A DNA stretch of 64,000 bases. Source: an uncultured Prevotellaceae bacterium. Its GTDB lineage: Bacteria; Bacteroidota; Bacteroidia; Bacteroidales; Muribaculaceae. A program made the position numbers and the translations under genes. How positions within the stretch are numbered: position 1 is the stretch's first letter; every line of letters starts with the position of its first letter. The notes under the pieces are model-generated. The model did not search any database. It was not told the DNA's origin and worked only from the letters and a program-made list of their open reading frames with translations. Below, piece after piece: positions 17,959 through 26,444 of the stretch. The DNA is taken from NCBI GenBank assembly GCA_900318335.1, contig ONKF01000005.1, forward strand, positions 23,266 to 87,265. Reading direction: 5' to 3'.

Positions 17959-19935
17959 ATGAAACGTAATCTATCCATAATTTGCGGACTCATCTGGGAC
18001 TTGCTGATCGTATATTGCGCCTATACGTTATGCCGTGCCGTCTTCCTTGCACTCAATTGGTCGCTCTATTCAGGAACGATGACGTTTGCCCATGCTACAG
18101 GACTTTTCGGTGCCGGATTGCTGTTTGACACACCGGCCATTCTATATACCAATGCCATTATCCTGTTGATTTTCCTATTGCCGCTGCACTGGAAAGAGAC
18201 TCCTGCCGTATATCGGGTAGCACGGTGGATCTATACCATTGTGAACAGTATCGCCGTGTATATGAACCTGATGGACTGCGTTTATTTCCCCTTCACGGGC
18301 AAGCGCACTACCGCATCGGTGTTTGCCGAGTTTGGCAACGAGAGCACAGGGGAAATGTTGAAAATCTTTGGCGGACAGTTCCTGAGCCATTGGTACTTGG
18401 TGTTGCTGGCGGCCCTGATTTCTTGGGCGCTGTGGAAGCTCTTCCGTCCCATTCCTGCACGTGTCAAGAAACCCGTCGGGTTGGCGCGTTACTACCTGTT
18501 GCGAACACTCGCCCTGGTGGTGACCATTCCCTTGTGCATCGGCGCCATCCGTGGCGGATTCACCAAGGCGACGCGTCCCATCACCATCAGCAATGCCAAC
18601 CAGTATGTGAACCGTCCTGCCGAAACGGGCATCGTGCTGAACACACCGTTTTCCATCTTCAGGACATTGAAGAAAACGCCCTTTGCAGTTCCCAACTACA
18701 TGAGTGACAAGGAGGCAGAGTCGCTCTATACCCCGGTTCACGTGCCTGGCGACACGGCCGCCTTCACTCCCCGCAATGTCGTTGTGCTCATCCTGGAAAG
18801 CTACAGCAAGCAGCACTTCGGATACTACAACAAGACCCTGCGTGGCGGCACCTACAAGGGGTTCACACCATTCCTTGACTCGCTGATTACCGCAAGCGCA
18901 ATGACCTACAAGTTCTCTTATGCCAATGGCCGCAAGAGCATCGAGGGCATGCCGTCGGTGCTGTCGTCGTTGCCTAATTTTGTAGAGCCGCTGTTCCTCA
19001 CGCCCGCTTCGCTGAACGCCATGTCGGGACTGGCGAGGGAATTAGGCGAAAACAAGGGTTACACCACCGCTTTCTTCCATGGGGCGCAAAACGGTTCGAT
19101 GGGCTTCCAAGCCTTTGCCCGTGCAACCGGATTCCAGCATTACTATGGCCGCGACGAGTTCAATGCCGATCCCAATTTCAATGGTGATGAAGATTTCGAC
19201 GGCACATGGGCCATCTGGGATGAAGAGTTTTTCCAATTCTTCGCTCAGCAGTTGGAGAAGATGAAACAGCCGTTCATGACTGCACTGTTCAGCGCATCCA
19301 GTCATGATCCGTTTGCCGTCCCTGAGAAATACGAGGGCCGTTTCCCGCAGGGCGAACGCCCCCTGCAACAGTGTATTGCCTATACTGATTACGCCTTGAA
19401 GCGCTTCTTTGAAACCGCCAGCCGCCAGCCGTGGTTCAAGAACACACTGTTTGTCATCACAGCCGACCATGTGAGCCAGCAGATAGACCCGTTCTATTGC
19501 ACGACGCTTGGAAACTACTGTGTGCCCATCATCCTGTATGCTCCCGGAGACCCCTCGTTGCATGGCTATGACGAGCAACAAGTTGTGGAGCAGATTGATA
19601 TCATGCCCACAGTACTGGGTTACTTGCACTACGACCAACCCTATGTCGCATTCGGACGTGACATTTTAAGGGGTGCTGCCGAAGAGGGTTTCGCATTGCA
19701 CTGGCTGCCAGAGTCCAGCTGCTACGAGTATGTTTGGGGGGATTATGTCCTGCAGTTTGACGGCAAACAGACCACGTCGGCTTACGAATACCGTACCGAC
19801 TCCACATTCTCCCACAATGTCCTGGGTACAATGCCACCTGCCACGCGCAACCGCATGGAACGCCATATGAAGTCGGTCATTCAGCAATACATGCAACGCA
19901 TGACCAATGACAACCTTGTCATTAAGAAACGGTAA
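17959..19935 (+). CDS. LTA synthase-like membrane sulfatase-fold enzyme
   Basis: A 658-residue inner-membrane protein with about five N-terminal transmembrane helices (roughly residues 5-190) and a large periplasmic alkaline-phosphatase-fold domain from about residue 265. Visible motifs are NVVVLILESYSKQHFG (metal/nucleophile region), ANGRKSIEGMPSVLSSLP, FMTALFSASSHDPF and VITADHVSQQ with IMPTVLGYL. This is the LtaS/MdoB/OpgB superfamily, which moves phosphoglycerol or phosphoethanolamine onto envelope glycans or lipids. Gram-negative members do not make true lipoteichoic acid, so the substrate is unknown. It is convergent with a serine hydrolase gene, only 10 nt apart. Confidence 0.88.
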   Translation: MKRNLSIICGLIWDLLIVYCAYTLCRAVFLALNWSLYSGTMTFAHATGLFGAGLLFDTPAILYTNAIILLIFLLPLHWKETPAVYRVARWIYTIVNSIAVYMNLMDCVYFPFTGKRTTASVFAEFGNESTGEMLKIFGGQFLSHWYLVLLAALISWALWKLFRPIPARVKKPVGLARYYLLRTLALVVTIPLCIGAIRGGFTKATRPITISNANQYVNRPAETGIVLNTPFSIFRTLKKTPFAVPNYMSDKEAESLYTPVHVPGDTAAFTPRNVVVLILESYSKQHFGYYNKTLRGGTYKGFTPFLDSLITASAMTYKFSYANGRKSIEGMPSVLSSLPNFVEPLFLTPASLNAMSGLARELGENKGYTTAFFHGAQNGSMGFQAFARATGFQHYYGRDEFNADPNFNGDEDFDGTWAIWDEEFFQFFAQQLEKMKQPFMTALFSASSHDPFAVPEKYEGRFPQGERPLQQCIAYTDYALKRFFETASRQPWFKNTLFVITADHVSQQIDPFYCTTLGNYCVPIILYAPGDPSLHGYDEQQVVEQIDIMPTVLGYLHYDQPYVAFGRDILRGAAEEGFALHWLPESSCYEYVWGDYVLQFDGKQTTSAYEYRTDSTFSHNVLGTMPPATRNRMERHMKSVIQQYMQRMTNDNLVIKKR

Positions 19936-19945
19936 AAACCGATAA

Positions 19946-21058
19946 TCAGAAGTTGAAGCCCAGGATGTGATAAACCTTATTGACCATGGCGAGGCGGTCG
20001 ATGTCGGGTCGGGTTGAGAAGAAAAGGAAAATGATGTCGCGCTCGGGGATTTTACCGGCATAGATGGTAAAACCTCCGTTGTCACCCAGGTGATAGACAT
20101 GGGTGGGATAACTCGGGTAATCCTGGACGAAGAATCCGTAGCCGTAACCCGTGTGAGGCTGGTAGCCATACTCGGCATCGGCGGGAATCTGAATCCAGGG
20201 ATTGTAGGCCAGGCGCTTGGATGCGGCGGTCCACACTTTGTTATCCCGCAGGGCGCGTTCCCAATTCACAAAATCATTGATGGAGCAGTAGAGGGCGCCA
20301 TCAGCCTTGGTGCCAAAGAAGCTCTCCTCACCGTAATCATACTCCTGCCAAGCACCTTTATCGTCACGCTCGTAACCGTGAGCCATGCAGGCAATATTGC
20401 GGTCGGGCTCATAATAGCGGCAAGTCATCATTCCCGCCTTGTCGAATACGTTTTCCTGCATATAGGTCTCGAAGGGTGTGCCTGTGGCGCGCTCAACAAT
20501 CTGATAAATAAGCTGGAAGGTGGGATTGATATACTCATATTGGGTACCGGTCTGGAAGTTCAAGTGGTCGAGCGTGCGCATATACTTGACCGAAGTGACA
20601 TCGTTGCTGTAAAGGACAAAATTGCGGTCATTGCGGGGGCGCGCATCGGGAATGCCCGAGGTGTGGCTCATGATGTGATGCAAGGTGATGTCCTTGAAGA
20701 AGGGCGCCTGGAACTCGGGGAAAAACTTTGATAAGGGGTCATTGAGTGAAAGAAGGCCCCGCTCGGCCAGTTGCAGGAGTGCGACTGCCGAGAACTGTTT
20801 AGAAACCGAGGCGATGCAGAAATTGGTGGCAAAAGTCACAGGTGACTTGGTCTCCATGTCGGCCACTCCAAAACAGCGGCTATAGAGCGTGTCGCAGCCT
20901 TGTATGATAAGCACGGCAGCGCCTGGTTCATTGGGGTTGTTATACACTGCACCAAAGACCTCGTCGATGCGTTTCACTAAATCCTGACTCATTTCATCTG
21001 CGCTGGCGATGTTAAATGATAAAACCAACGCCGTGATAATCAAAAAAAACTTCTTCAT
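19946..21058 (-). CDS. Exported serine hydrolase of the class C beta-lactamase family
   Basis: A 370-residue protein with a signal peptide (MKKFFLIITALVLSFNIASA). The penicillin-binding fold shows the catalytic SxxK as S84-V-S-K87 (CIASVSKQFS) and a Y-x-N (YEYINPTFQ). It ends with a beta-strand region DNGGFTIYAGKIPERDIIFL. Such proteins are often esterases, D-aminopeptidases or wall-modifying enzymes; beta-lactam hydrolysis cannot be assumed. The -7 box lies 4 nt before the ATG. It is divergent from the B3/B4 gene. Confidence 0.88.
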   Translation of the reverse strand: MKKFFLIITALVLSFNIASADEMSQDLVKRIDEVFGAVYNNPNEPGAAVLIIQGCDTLYSRCFGVADMETKSPVTFATNFCIASVSKQFSAVALLQLAERGLLSLNDPLSKFFPEFQAPFFKDITLHHIMSHTSGIPDARPRNDRNFVLYSNDVTSVKYMRTLDHLNFQTGTQYEYINPTFQLIYQIVERATGTPFETYMQENVFDKAGMMTCRYYEPDRNIACMAHGYERDDKGAWQEYDYGEESFFGTKADGALYCSINDFVNWERALRDNKVWTAASKRLAYNPWIQIPADAEYGYQPHTGYGYGFFVQDYPSYPTHVYHLGDNGGFTIYAGKIPERDIIFLFFSTRPDIDRLAMVNKVYHILGFNF

Positions 21059-21062
21059 GGGG

Positions 21063-21070
21063 CAAAGATA
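21063..21070 (-). promoter_or_regulatory. -7 promoter box (TATCTTTG) abutting the serine hydrolase start
   Basis: On the minus strand TATCTTTG is followed by CCCC and the ATG at 21058. This is the fourth case of the 4-nt arrangement. Confidence 0.7.
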
Positions 21071-21094
21071 GGGACTTTTTTGGATATAAAGTTG

Positions 21095-21102
21095 TATCTT
21101 TG
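21095..21102 (+). promoter_or_regulatory. -7 promoter box (TATCTTTG) for the B3/B4 gene
   Basis: TATCTTTG, 24 nt before the ATG at 21127. It makes upstream in-frame starts within the box unlikely. Confidence 0.7.
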
Positions 21103-21126
21103 CACCGATTTTTTAGAACGATAGCA

Positions 21127-21801
21127 ATGATCAACATAAAAATAGACCCGAGAATACTTGAGGCCTGTCCCGAATGCCGCATCGGACTCATCCGTGCGAC
21201 CGTCGTCAATGGTCCCACAAGTGACGGGTTGTGGGCCGAAATCGAGGCTGCTGCCGAGGAGATCAAGCAGCGCTATGAATTACTCGAAATCAACCAGCGT
21301 CCCGCTATTGCCGGGACACGACGCCTGTACAAAGCGCTCGGTAAAGATCCGAGCCGTTACCGTGTGTCGAGTGAAGCCCTGTGCCGCCGCATCATCCGCG
21401 GTCTGGGCATCTACCGCTTGACCACTCTTATTGATGTGGTCAACCTGGTTTCCATCAGGAGCGGATATGCCATCAGCGGCCTGGACGGTGACCGCATCGA
21501 GGGTGACACGCTCATGATGAGTGTGGGTACTCATGAAGATGTGTATAATGGCATCGGGCGCGGCTTGCTCAATATCGAGGGAATGCCTGTCTATCGTGAC
21601 GCCAAGGGGCCCATTGCCACTCCGACGAGCGACGAGGAGCGCACCAAGTTCACCGAGGAGACCAGGACAGCCCAAATCAATATCAACGCCTTTGTTCCCG
21701 AGATGCCTGTTGAGGAAGCCGTGGACTGGATGGCCAGCCTCTTGAAGAAGTATGCCCAAGCCACCGATGTTGAGACTGCAATTTATGACCCGAACAAATA
21801 A
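21127..21801 (+). CDS. B3/B4 tRNA-binding domain protein
   Basis: A 224-residue cytoplasmic protein built from the B3/B4 fold, the editing region of the PheRS beta subunit, as a stand-alone unit. Recognisable stretches are QRPAIAGTRRLYKALGKDPSRYR, LCRRIIRGLGIY and LIDVVNLVSIRSGYAISGLD. Stand-alone members are suspected of editing mischarged tRNA or handling amino-acid-like ligands; no direct activity can be read here. The start at 21127 follows the promoter box. It precedes a YciO/Sua5-family gene by 12 nt, so the two are probably cotranscribed, and both concern tRNA by fold. Confidence 0.85.
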   Translation: MINIKIDPRILEACPECRIGLIRATVVNGPTSDGLWAEIEAAAEEIKQRYELLEINQRPAIAGTRRLYKALGKDPSRYRVSSEALCRRIIRGLGIYRLTTLIDVVNLVSIRSGYAISGLDGDRIEGDTLMMSVGTHEDVYNGIGRGLLNIEGMPVYRDAKGPIATPTSDEERTKFTEETRTAQININAFVPEMPVEEAVDWMASLLKKYAQATDVETAIYDPNK

Positions 21802-21813
21802 CGATATAAAATT

Positions 21814-22419
21814 ATGGAAATTCTACAGATTATTGAAAGCAATGTGAACCAGCGCCACATCGACCAGGTGGTCAAGACGCTCAAGGCAGGCGGACTTATC
21901 ATCTACCCGACCGACACCGTGTATGCATTAGGCTGTGACGCCCTCAATAACCAAGCGATTGAGCGCATCTGCTCCATCAAGGAGATGAAGTCGGCCAAGA
22001 CCAACCTGTCCATCATCTGTGACGATATCTCACAGGTAGCGCAGTACGCCAAGTTTGACAATACCCAGTTCCGCATGATGAAGGCCAATCTGCCCGGCCC
22101 GTTCACTTTTATCTTCCCTGCCCTGTCCAAGCTGCCCAAGGCTTTCAAGGGCCGTCGCACTGTCGGCATCCGCATCCCCGATAACGAGGTGGCTCTGGCT
22201 ATCGTCCGCACCCTGGGCGGTCCCATCCTGACGACTTCGGTGCCCGGTGATGACGAGGACTACCGTTGTGAGCCCGGACTGATGGCCGAGGCATTTGAGT
22301 CCCAGGTGGATATCGTGATTGACTCTGGCCGCGGACAGCTGTTGCCATCCACCATTGTGGACTGCTCCAACGGTGAACCCGAAATCACCCGTTTGGGTAA
22401 AGGTAAACTTATTGTTTAG
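21814..22419 (+). CDS. YciO/Sua5/TsaC family protein
   Basis: A 201-residue YrdC-fold protein. The N-terminal IIYPTDTVYALGCDALNN is the ATP/threonine-binding signature of the Sua5/TsaC/YciO superfamily. The middle (FDNTQFRMMKANLPGPFTFIF) and the site after AIERICSIKEMKSAKTN look closer to YciO than to TsaC. The KxR motif of true threonylcarbamoyl-AMP synthases is not obvious. It may make the t6A precursor, working with TsaB at 2.4-3.1 kb, or be a YciO paralogue of another function. It is preceded by the B3/B4 gene. Confidence 0.82.
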   Translation: MEILQIIESNVNQRHIDQVVKTLKAGGLIIYPTDTVYALGCDALNNQAIERICSIKEMKSAKTNLSIICDDISQVAQYAKFDNTQFRMMKANLPGPFTFIFPALSKLPKAFKGRRTVGIRIPDNEVALAIVRTLGGPILTTSVPGDDEDYRCEPGLMAEAFESQVDIVIDSGRGQLLPSTIVDCSNGEPEITRLGKGKLIV

Positions 22420-22467
22420 TGAAAACAAGAGAGTAATAAATACGGTTAGATTTTTACAGATTAGAAT

Positions 22468-22929
22468 ATGAAGAAGTTTTTATACTGCATGGCTGCAGTG
22501 ATGATGCTTGTGGCCTGCAACAACAAGAGTGAACAGAATAACGGCAAGGCTGGTAATGCTGATGAGATGACCCAGAGTGAGTTGCCAGTGGCCAGCCCTG
22601 AAGACGAGGGTCAGGACGTGTGGACCAAGCAGACGACTATCATGACATCCAAGCCCATGGTGATTGACTTCTATGCCACCTGGTGCGGTCCCTGCAAGCA
22701 ATTGGCGCCCATCCTCGACGAGATTGAGAAGAATCACAATAATGACGTCATCTTTAAGCGCATCGACGTGGATCAGGAGCCTGAATTGGCACAGGAATTC
22801 CGCGTAGAAGCCATTCCCACCCTGATGTTTGTCACCCCCAAGGGAGAGTATCAAACCCTCCTGGGTCTGCAAGAGCCTGCTGTAATCGAGGCCAAGATTG
22901 CCGAGTTGCTTACCCGTAGTGCAAATTAA
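22468..22929 (+). CDS. Thioredoxin-like lipoprotein
   Basis: A 153-residue envelope protein. A lipobox LVAC places the acylated Cys at residue 17, followed by a disordered Asn/Glu-rich linker to about residue 50. A thioredoxin domain then carries the redox site WCGPC (C73, C76) in VIDFYATWCGPCKQLAPIL. The cis-Pro segment is VEAIPTLMFVTPKGE. It probably reduces or isomerises disulfides at the periplasmic face of a membrane. It follows the YciO-family gene by 48 nt. Confidence 0.92.
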   Translation: MKKFLYCMAAVMMLVACNNKSEQNNGKAGNADEMTQSELPVASPEDEGQDVWTKQTTIMTSKPMVIDFYATWCGPCKQLAPILDEIEKNHNNDVIFKRIDVDQEPELAQEFRVEAIPTLMFVTPKGEYQTLLGLQEPAVIEAKIAELLTRSAN

Positions 22930-22953
22930 TTTGGCTATTTGCTCGATTTTTCG

Positions 22954-22961
22954 TATCTTTG
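22954..22961 (+). promoter_or_regulatory. -7 promoter box (TATCTTTG) for the lpx operon
   Basis: TATCTTTG, 45 nt before the lpxD ATG. It starts a transcript likely to carry lpxD, lpxC-fabZ and perhaps lpxA. Confidence 0.65.
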
Positions 22962-23006
22962 TGCCCGATTTTGAATAACAGAGTTTAGTCAATAGATAAC
23001 TACATC

Positions 23007-24026
23007 ATGGAGATTACTGCACAACAACTTGCAGCGATGGTTAACGGCACGGTAGATGGCGACGCCTCGACCGTGATTAACAACTATGCAAAAATTGAGG
23101 AAGCCACGCCTGGTTGCCTGACCTTCCTCGCCAATCCCAAATACACGCATTTTGTCTATACCACCCAAGCCTCGGCTATTCTTGTCCGCAAAGACTTCGT
23201 TGCCGAGCAGGAGGTCAAAGCGACGCTTATCCGCGTTGAGGATCCCTATAAGACCCTCGCCGATCTGCTGAATTTTGTCAACAGCCAGCGTCCCGAGAAG
23301 CGCGGCGTCGAGCAACCCGTCCATGTGGGCCAGGGCACTACCCTGCCCGATGATGTGTATGTCGGCGCGTTTGCATACATCGGCGACGGTGTGACCATTG
23401 GCAAGAACGTGAAGATTTACCCGCAGGTGTATGTGGGTGACGGCGTGACCCTGGGTGATAATGTGATTTTGTATCCCGGCGTGAAGATTTACCATGGTTG
23501 CCGCATCGGTAACCGCTGCATCGTGCAGGGAGGTGCCATCATTGGCGGTGACGGCTTCGGGTTCGCTCCCAAGGAAGACGGAACCTATGAGAAAATCTCT
23601 CAGGTGGGTATTGTCATCCTCGAGGATGATGTGGAAATCGGTGCCAACACGACCATTGACCGTGCCACTATGGGCGCTACCGTTGTCAAGAAGGGCGCCA
23701 AACTCGACAACCTCATCCAGATAGCCCACAACGTTGAGGTGGGCGAATGCACTGTCATGGCTGCCCAAGTGGGTGTTGCCGGCTCAACCAAGATTGGAAA
23801 ATACAACATGGTGGGAGGTCAAGTAGGCTTCGCCGGACACATCACCGTGGGTGATAAGAACGGCATCGGCGCCCAGACAGGTGTTGACAACAGCATCGGC
23901 AGCAACGGCAAGTGGTTAGGTGCTCCTGTGCAGCCCGCAATGGAGTTTGCCCGCCAGACCGTTTACCTGAAACGCTTGGGTGAGATGTACAGCGACATCA
24001 AGGACCTGAAGAAGAAGGTTCAGTAG
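23007..24026 (+). CDS. lpxD: UDP-3-O-(3-hydroxyacyl)glucosamine N-acyltransferase
   Basis: Third step of lipid A synthesis: N-acylation of the UDP-3-O-acyl-glucosamine made by LpxC. The 339-residue protein has an N-terminal uridine-binding domain ([38 protein letters not shown]). A long left-handed beta-helix of hexapeptide repeats follows ([19 protein letters not shown]). The catalytic His lies in [12 protein letters not shown], and the C-terminus is helical. Length is typical. It lies 42 nt before lpxC-fabZ. Confidence 0.97.
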   Translation: MEITAQQLAAMVNGTVDGDASTVINNYAKIEEATPGCLTFLANPKYTHFVYTTQASAILVRKDFVAEQEVKATLIRVEDPYKTLADLLNFVNSQRPEKRGVEQPVHVGQGTTLPDDVYVGAFAYIGDGVTIGKNVKIYPQVYVGDGVTLGDNVILYPGVKIYHGCRIGNRCIVQGGAIIGGDGFGFAPKEDGTYEKISQVGIVILEDDVEIGANTTIDRATMGATVVKKGAKLDNLIQIAHNVEVGECTVMAAQVGVAGSTKIGKYNMVGGQVGFAGHITVGDKNGIGAQTGVDNSIGSNGKWLGAPVQPAMEFARQTVYLKRLGEMYSDIKDLKKKVQ

Positions 24027-24068
24027 GTTTTAGGAGGCATTAAGAACGAAGTAAAGACAAACGATATA

Positions 24069-25463
24069 ATGAAACAGACAACACTGAAGAGCGCCTTCAC
24101 CGTTACTGGCAAAGGACTGCACACCGGCCAGATGTCGACAGCGACATTCAAGCCCGCCGAGGTGAACACCGGCTATGTGTTCAAGCGCATGGACCTGGAT
24201 GGTCAGCCCACAATACAAGCTCTCGCCGAGCACGTGATCGAGACCACGCGCGGCACTGTTATCGCCAGCAAGAGCAATAAGGAGGCTCGTGTGAGCACTA
24301 TAGAGCATGCGATGGCCGCCTTGTATGCTGCAGGCATCGACAACTGCCTGATTGAAGTCAACTGCGGCGAGGTGCCCATCCTTGACGGTAGCGCCATCAT
24401 CTGGTGCCAGGAAATCGAGAAAGCCGGCATCGTTGAGCAGGAAGCCGAGAAGGAGTTCTATGTTGTCAAGCAACGCATCAAGGTCGTTGACAAGGAGACC
24501 GGTTCGTCGCTCATCGTCCTGCCCGACGATGACCTTTCGATCGACTGCATGATTGAGTTTGACTCGCCCGTGTTGGGCAACCAGTTTGCCTCGTTGACCG
24601 ACATCCGCCAGTTTAAGGATCAGATTGCCGCCAGCCGTACGTTTGTGTTTGTGCGCGAGGTGCAGCCCCTCATCCAGTTGGGTCTGATTAAGGGCGGTGA
24701 CTTGGACAACGCCATCGTCATCTATGACTCGCCCATGAAACAGGAAGACCTGGACCACATGGCCGATGTGATGAACGTGCCCCGCAAACCCGCCAACGAG
24801 TTGGGCTATCTCAATAACAAACCTCTGGCATTCAAGAATGAGCCCGCGCGTCACAAACTGCTTGACGTGATGGGTGATTTGGCACTTATTGGTCGTCCGT
24901 TGAAGGGCCGCATCGTTGCCACACGCCCCGGACACACCATCAACACCCAGTTGTCCAAGAAGATTCGCCAGGAACTGCGTTACCAGAATGTTCAGGCTCC
25001 CATCTATGATCCCAACAAGGAGCCGCTCTATGATATCAAGCAGATACGTGAAATGCTGCCCCACCGCTATCCCATGCTCCTCGTTGACAAAATCATTGAG
25101 AAGGGCCGGAAGCACGTTGTGGGCATCAAGAACGTGACTGCCAATGAACCTTTCTTCCAGGGCCATTTCCCTAACGAGCCCGTTATGCCTGGAGTTCTCC
25201 AAGTTGAGGCGATGGCTCAGGTGGGTGGCATCCTCGTGTTGAGCAGTGTGGACGATCCTAATAAGTACTCCACCTACTTCCTCAAGATTGACAATGTCAA
25301 GTTCCGCCACAAGGTTGTGCCTGGCGATACCCTTATCTTCCACTTGTCGCTGATGACGCCCATCCGCCGCGGTACCGCTATCATGAAAGGATATGCCTTT
25401 GTGGGCGAGAAGATTGTGACCGAGGCCGAGTTTATGGCACAGATTGTAAAGAACCCAGAATAA
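24069..25463 (+). CDS. lpxC-fabZ: Bifunctional UDP-3-O-acyl-GlcNAc deacetylase / 3-hydroxyacyl-ACP dehydratase (LpxC-FabZ fusion)
   Basis: A 464-residue fusion characteristic of Bacteroidota. Residues 1 to about 305 are LpxC, the zinc deacetylase that commits carbon to lipid A, with zinc ligand H80 in [10 protein letters not shown] and [14 protein letters not shown]. Residues from about 316 are FabZ, which dehydrates 3-hydroxyacyl-ACP in fatty acid elongation. Its catalytic H366 is in [13 protein letters not shown] and E380 in QVEAMAQ. Joining the two may balance use of the shared 3-hydroxyacyl-ACP pool between lipid A and phospholipid; this is inference from known biochemistry. It lies between lpxD and lpxA. 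Confidence 0.97.
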   Translation: MKQTTLKSAFTVTGKGLHTGQMSTATFKPAEVNTGYVFKRMDLDGQPTIQALAEHVIETTRGTVIASKSNKEARVSTIEHAMAALYAAGIDNCLIEVNCGEVPILDGSAIIWCQEIEKAGIVEQEAEKEFYVVKQRIKVVDKETGSSLIVLPDDDLSIDCMIEFDSPVLGNQFASLTDIRQFKDQIAASRTFVFVREVQPLIQLGLIKGGDLDNAIVIYDSPMKQEDLDHMADVMNVPRKPANELGYLNNKPLAFKNEPARHKLLDVMGDLALIGRPLKGRIVATRPGHTINTQLSKKIRQELRYQNVQAPIYDPNKEPLYDIKQIREMLPHRYPMLLVDKIIEKGRKHVVGIKNVTANEPFFQGHFPNEPVMPGVLQVEAMAQVGGILVLSSVDDPNKYSTYFLKIDNVKFRHKVVPGDTLIFHLSLMTPIRRGTAIMKGYAFVGEKIVTEAEFMAQIVKNPE

Positions 25464-25472
25464 TATAGTTGA

Positions 25473-25504
25473 GTTGTTAGTTTTTAGTCATTAGTTTTTA
25501 GTTG
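25473..25504. repeat. Intergenic TTTTTAGT-type short repeat
   Basis: Two copies of the TTAGTTTTTAGT motif in the gap between lpxC-fabZ and lpxA. It is similar in style to stretches near 16030 and 56715. Confidence 0.5.
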
Positions 25505-25574
25505 CAAGTACTAACACGAAGACTCCAAACCATCAACTCGATACATAAATAATAAACTGATAACTATTAATAAT

Positions 25575-26354
25575 ATGGATATCCATCAGTTTGCCGTCGT
25601 TCACCCTGACGCTAAAATTGGTGAAAATGTGAAAATCGGTCCTTTTGTGACCATCGACGCTAATGTAGAGATTGGTGACGGCACTATCATTGACAGCGGA
25701 GCCGTTGTGCGCAGTGGTGCGCGCATTGGTAAAAACTGTCACATTCACTCTAATGCCGTAGTGGGAGACATTCCTCAGGACCTCAAGTTCCAGGGCGAGG
25801 ACACGCTTGCCATCATTGGCGATAATACCGTTATCCGTGAGTTTGTAACCATCCATCGTGGAACCGCATCGCGTGGCAAGACCGTTGTGGGCAACAACTG
25901 CCTGATTATGGCCTACTGCCATGTGGCTCACGACTGCATCGTGGGTAACCACGTCATCATGTCTAACGCATCGCAACTTGCCGGTGAGGTCGTAGCCGGT
26001 GACTGGGCTATCATCGGTGGCGGCGCGCTGGTTCACCAGTTCTCGCTGATTGGTTGTCACGTGATGATTCAGGGTGGTGCCCTTGTCAACAAGGACATTC
26101 CCCCCTATTGCATGGCAGCACGCTACCCCATCGCCTATGAGGGCGTGAACAAGGTGGGCCTGCATCGCCGTGGCTATACCAGCGAACAGATTGACGCCAT
26201 TGCCGACGTTTACCGCACCATCTATGACTCGGGCCTGAATGTCACCCAGTCGCTCGAAGAGGCAGCCAAGTTACCCGCCAGTCCCGAGCGTGACGTGATT
26301 ATCGACTTTGTCCGTTCCAGTAAGCGAGGCATCGTGCGCAAGCCTGTCAACTAA
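25575..26354 (+). CDS. lpxA: Acyl-ACP--UDP-N-acetylglucosamine O-acyltransferase
   Basis: First step of lipid A synthesis: moves a 3-hydroxyacyl chain from ACP to UDP-GlcNAc. The 259-residue protein is a left-handed beta-helix (AKIGENVKIGPFVTIDANVE and further hexapeptides). Its catalytic His is at about residue 119 (CHVAHDCIVGNHV). The C-terminal helical part has YPIAYEGVNKVGLHRRGY. Length matches the family. It follows lpxC-fabZ by 111 nt, with a short intergenic repeat between, and ends at a strong terminator. Confidence 0.97.
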   Translation: MDIHQFAVVHPDAKIGENVKIGPFVTIDANVEIGDGTIIDSGAVVRSGARIGKNCHIHSNAVVGDIPQDLKFQGEDTLAIIGDNTVIREFVTIHRGTASRGKTVVGNNCLIMAYCHVAHDCIVGNHVIMSNASQLAGEVVAGDWAIIGGGALVHQFSLIGCHVMIQGGALVNKDIPPYCMAARYPIAYEGVNKVGLHRRGYTSEQIDAIADVYRTIYDSGLNVTQSLEEAAKLPASPERDVIIDFVRSSKRGIVRKPVN

Positions 26355-26390
26355 TTATCCAACCTCCAGCAGGTAATCGCAAGAATACAG

Positions 26391-26437
26391 CAAGCCCTAT
26401 GTTTGGCACCGATGCCACTAACATAGGGCTTGTTCTT
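26391..26437. terminator. Bidirectional terminator between lpxA and the TPR gene
   Basis: Perfect 13-base arms (26391-26403 and 26420-26432), with a further 5-bp inner stem (26404-26408 with 26413-26417), are followed by TTGTTCTTT. Confidence 0.85.
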
Positions 26438-26444
26438 TATCTTG

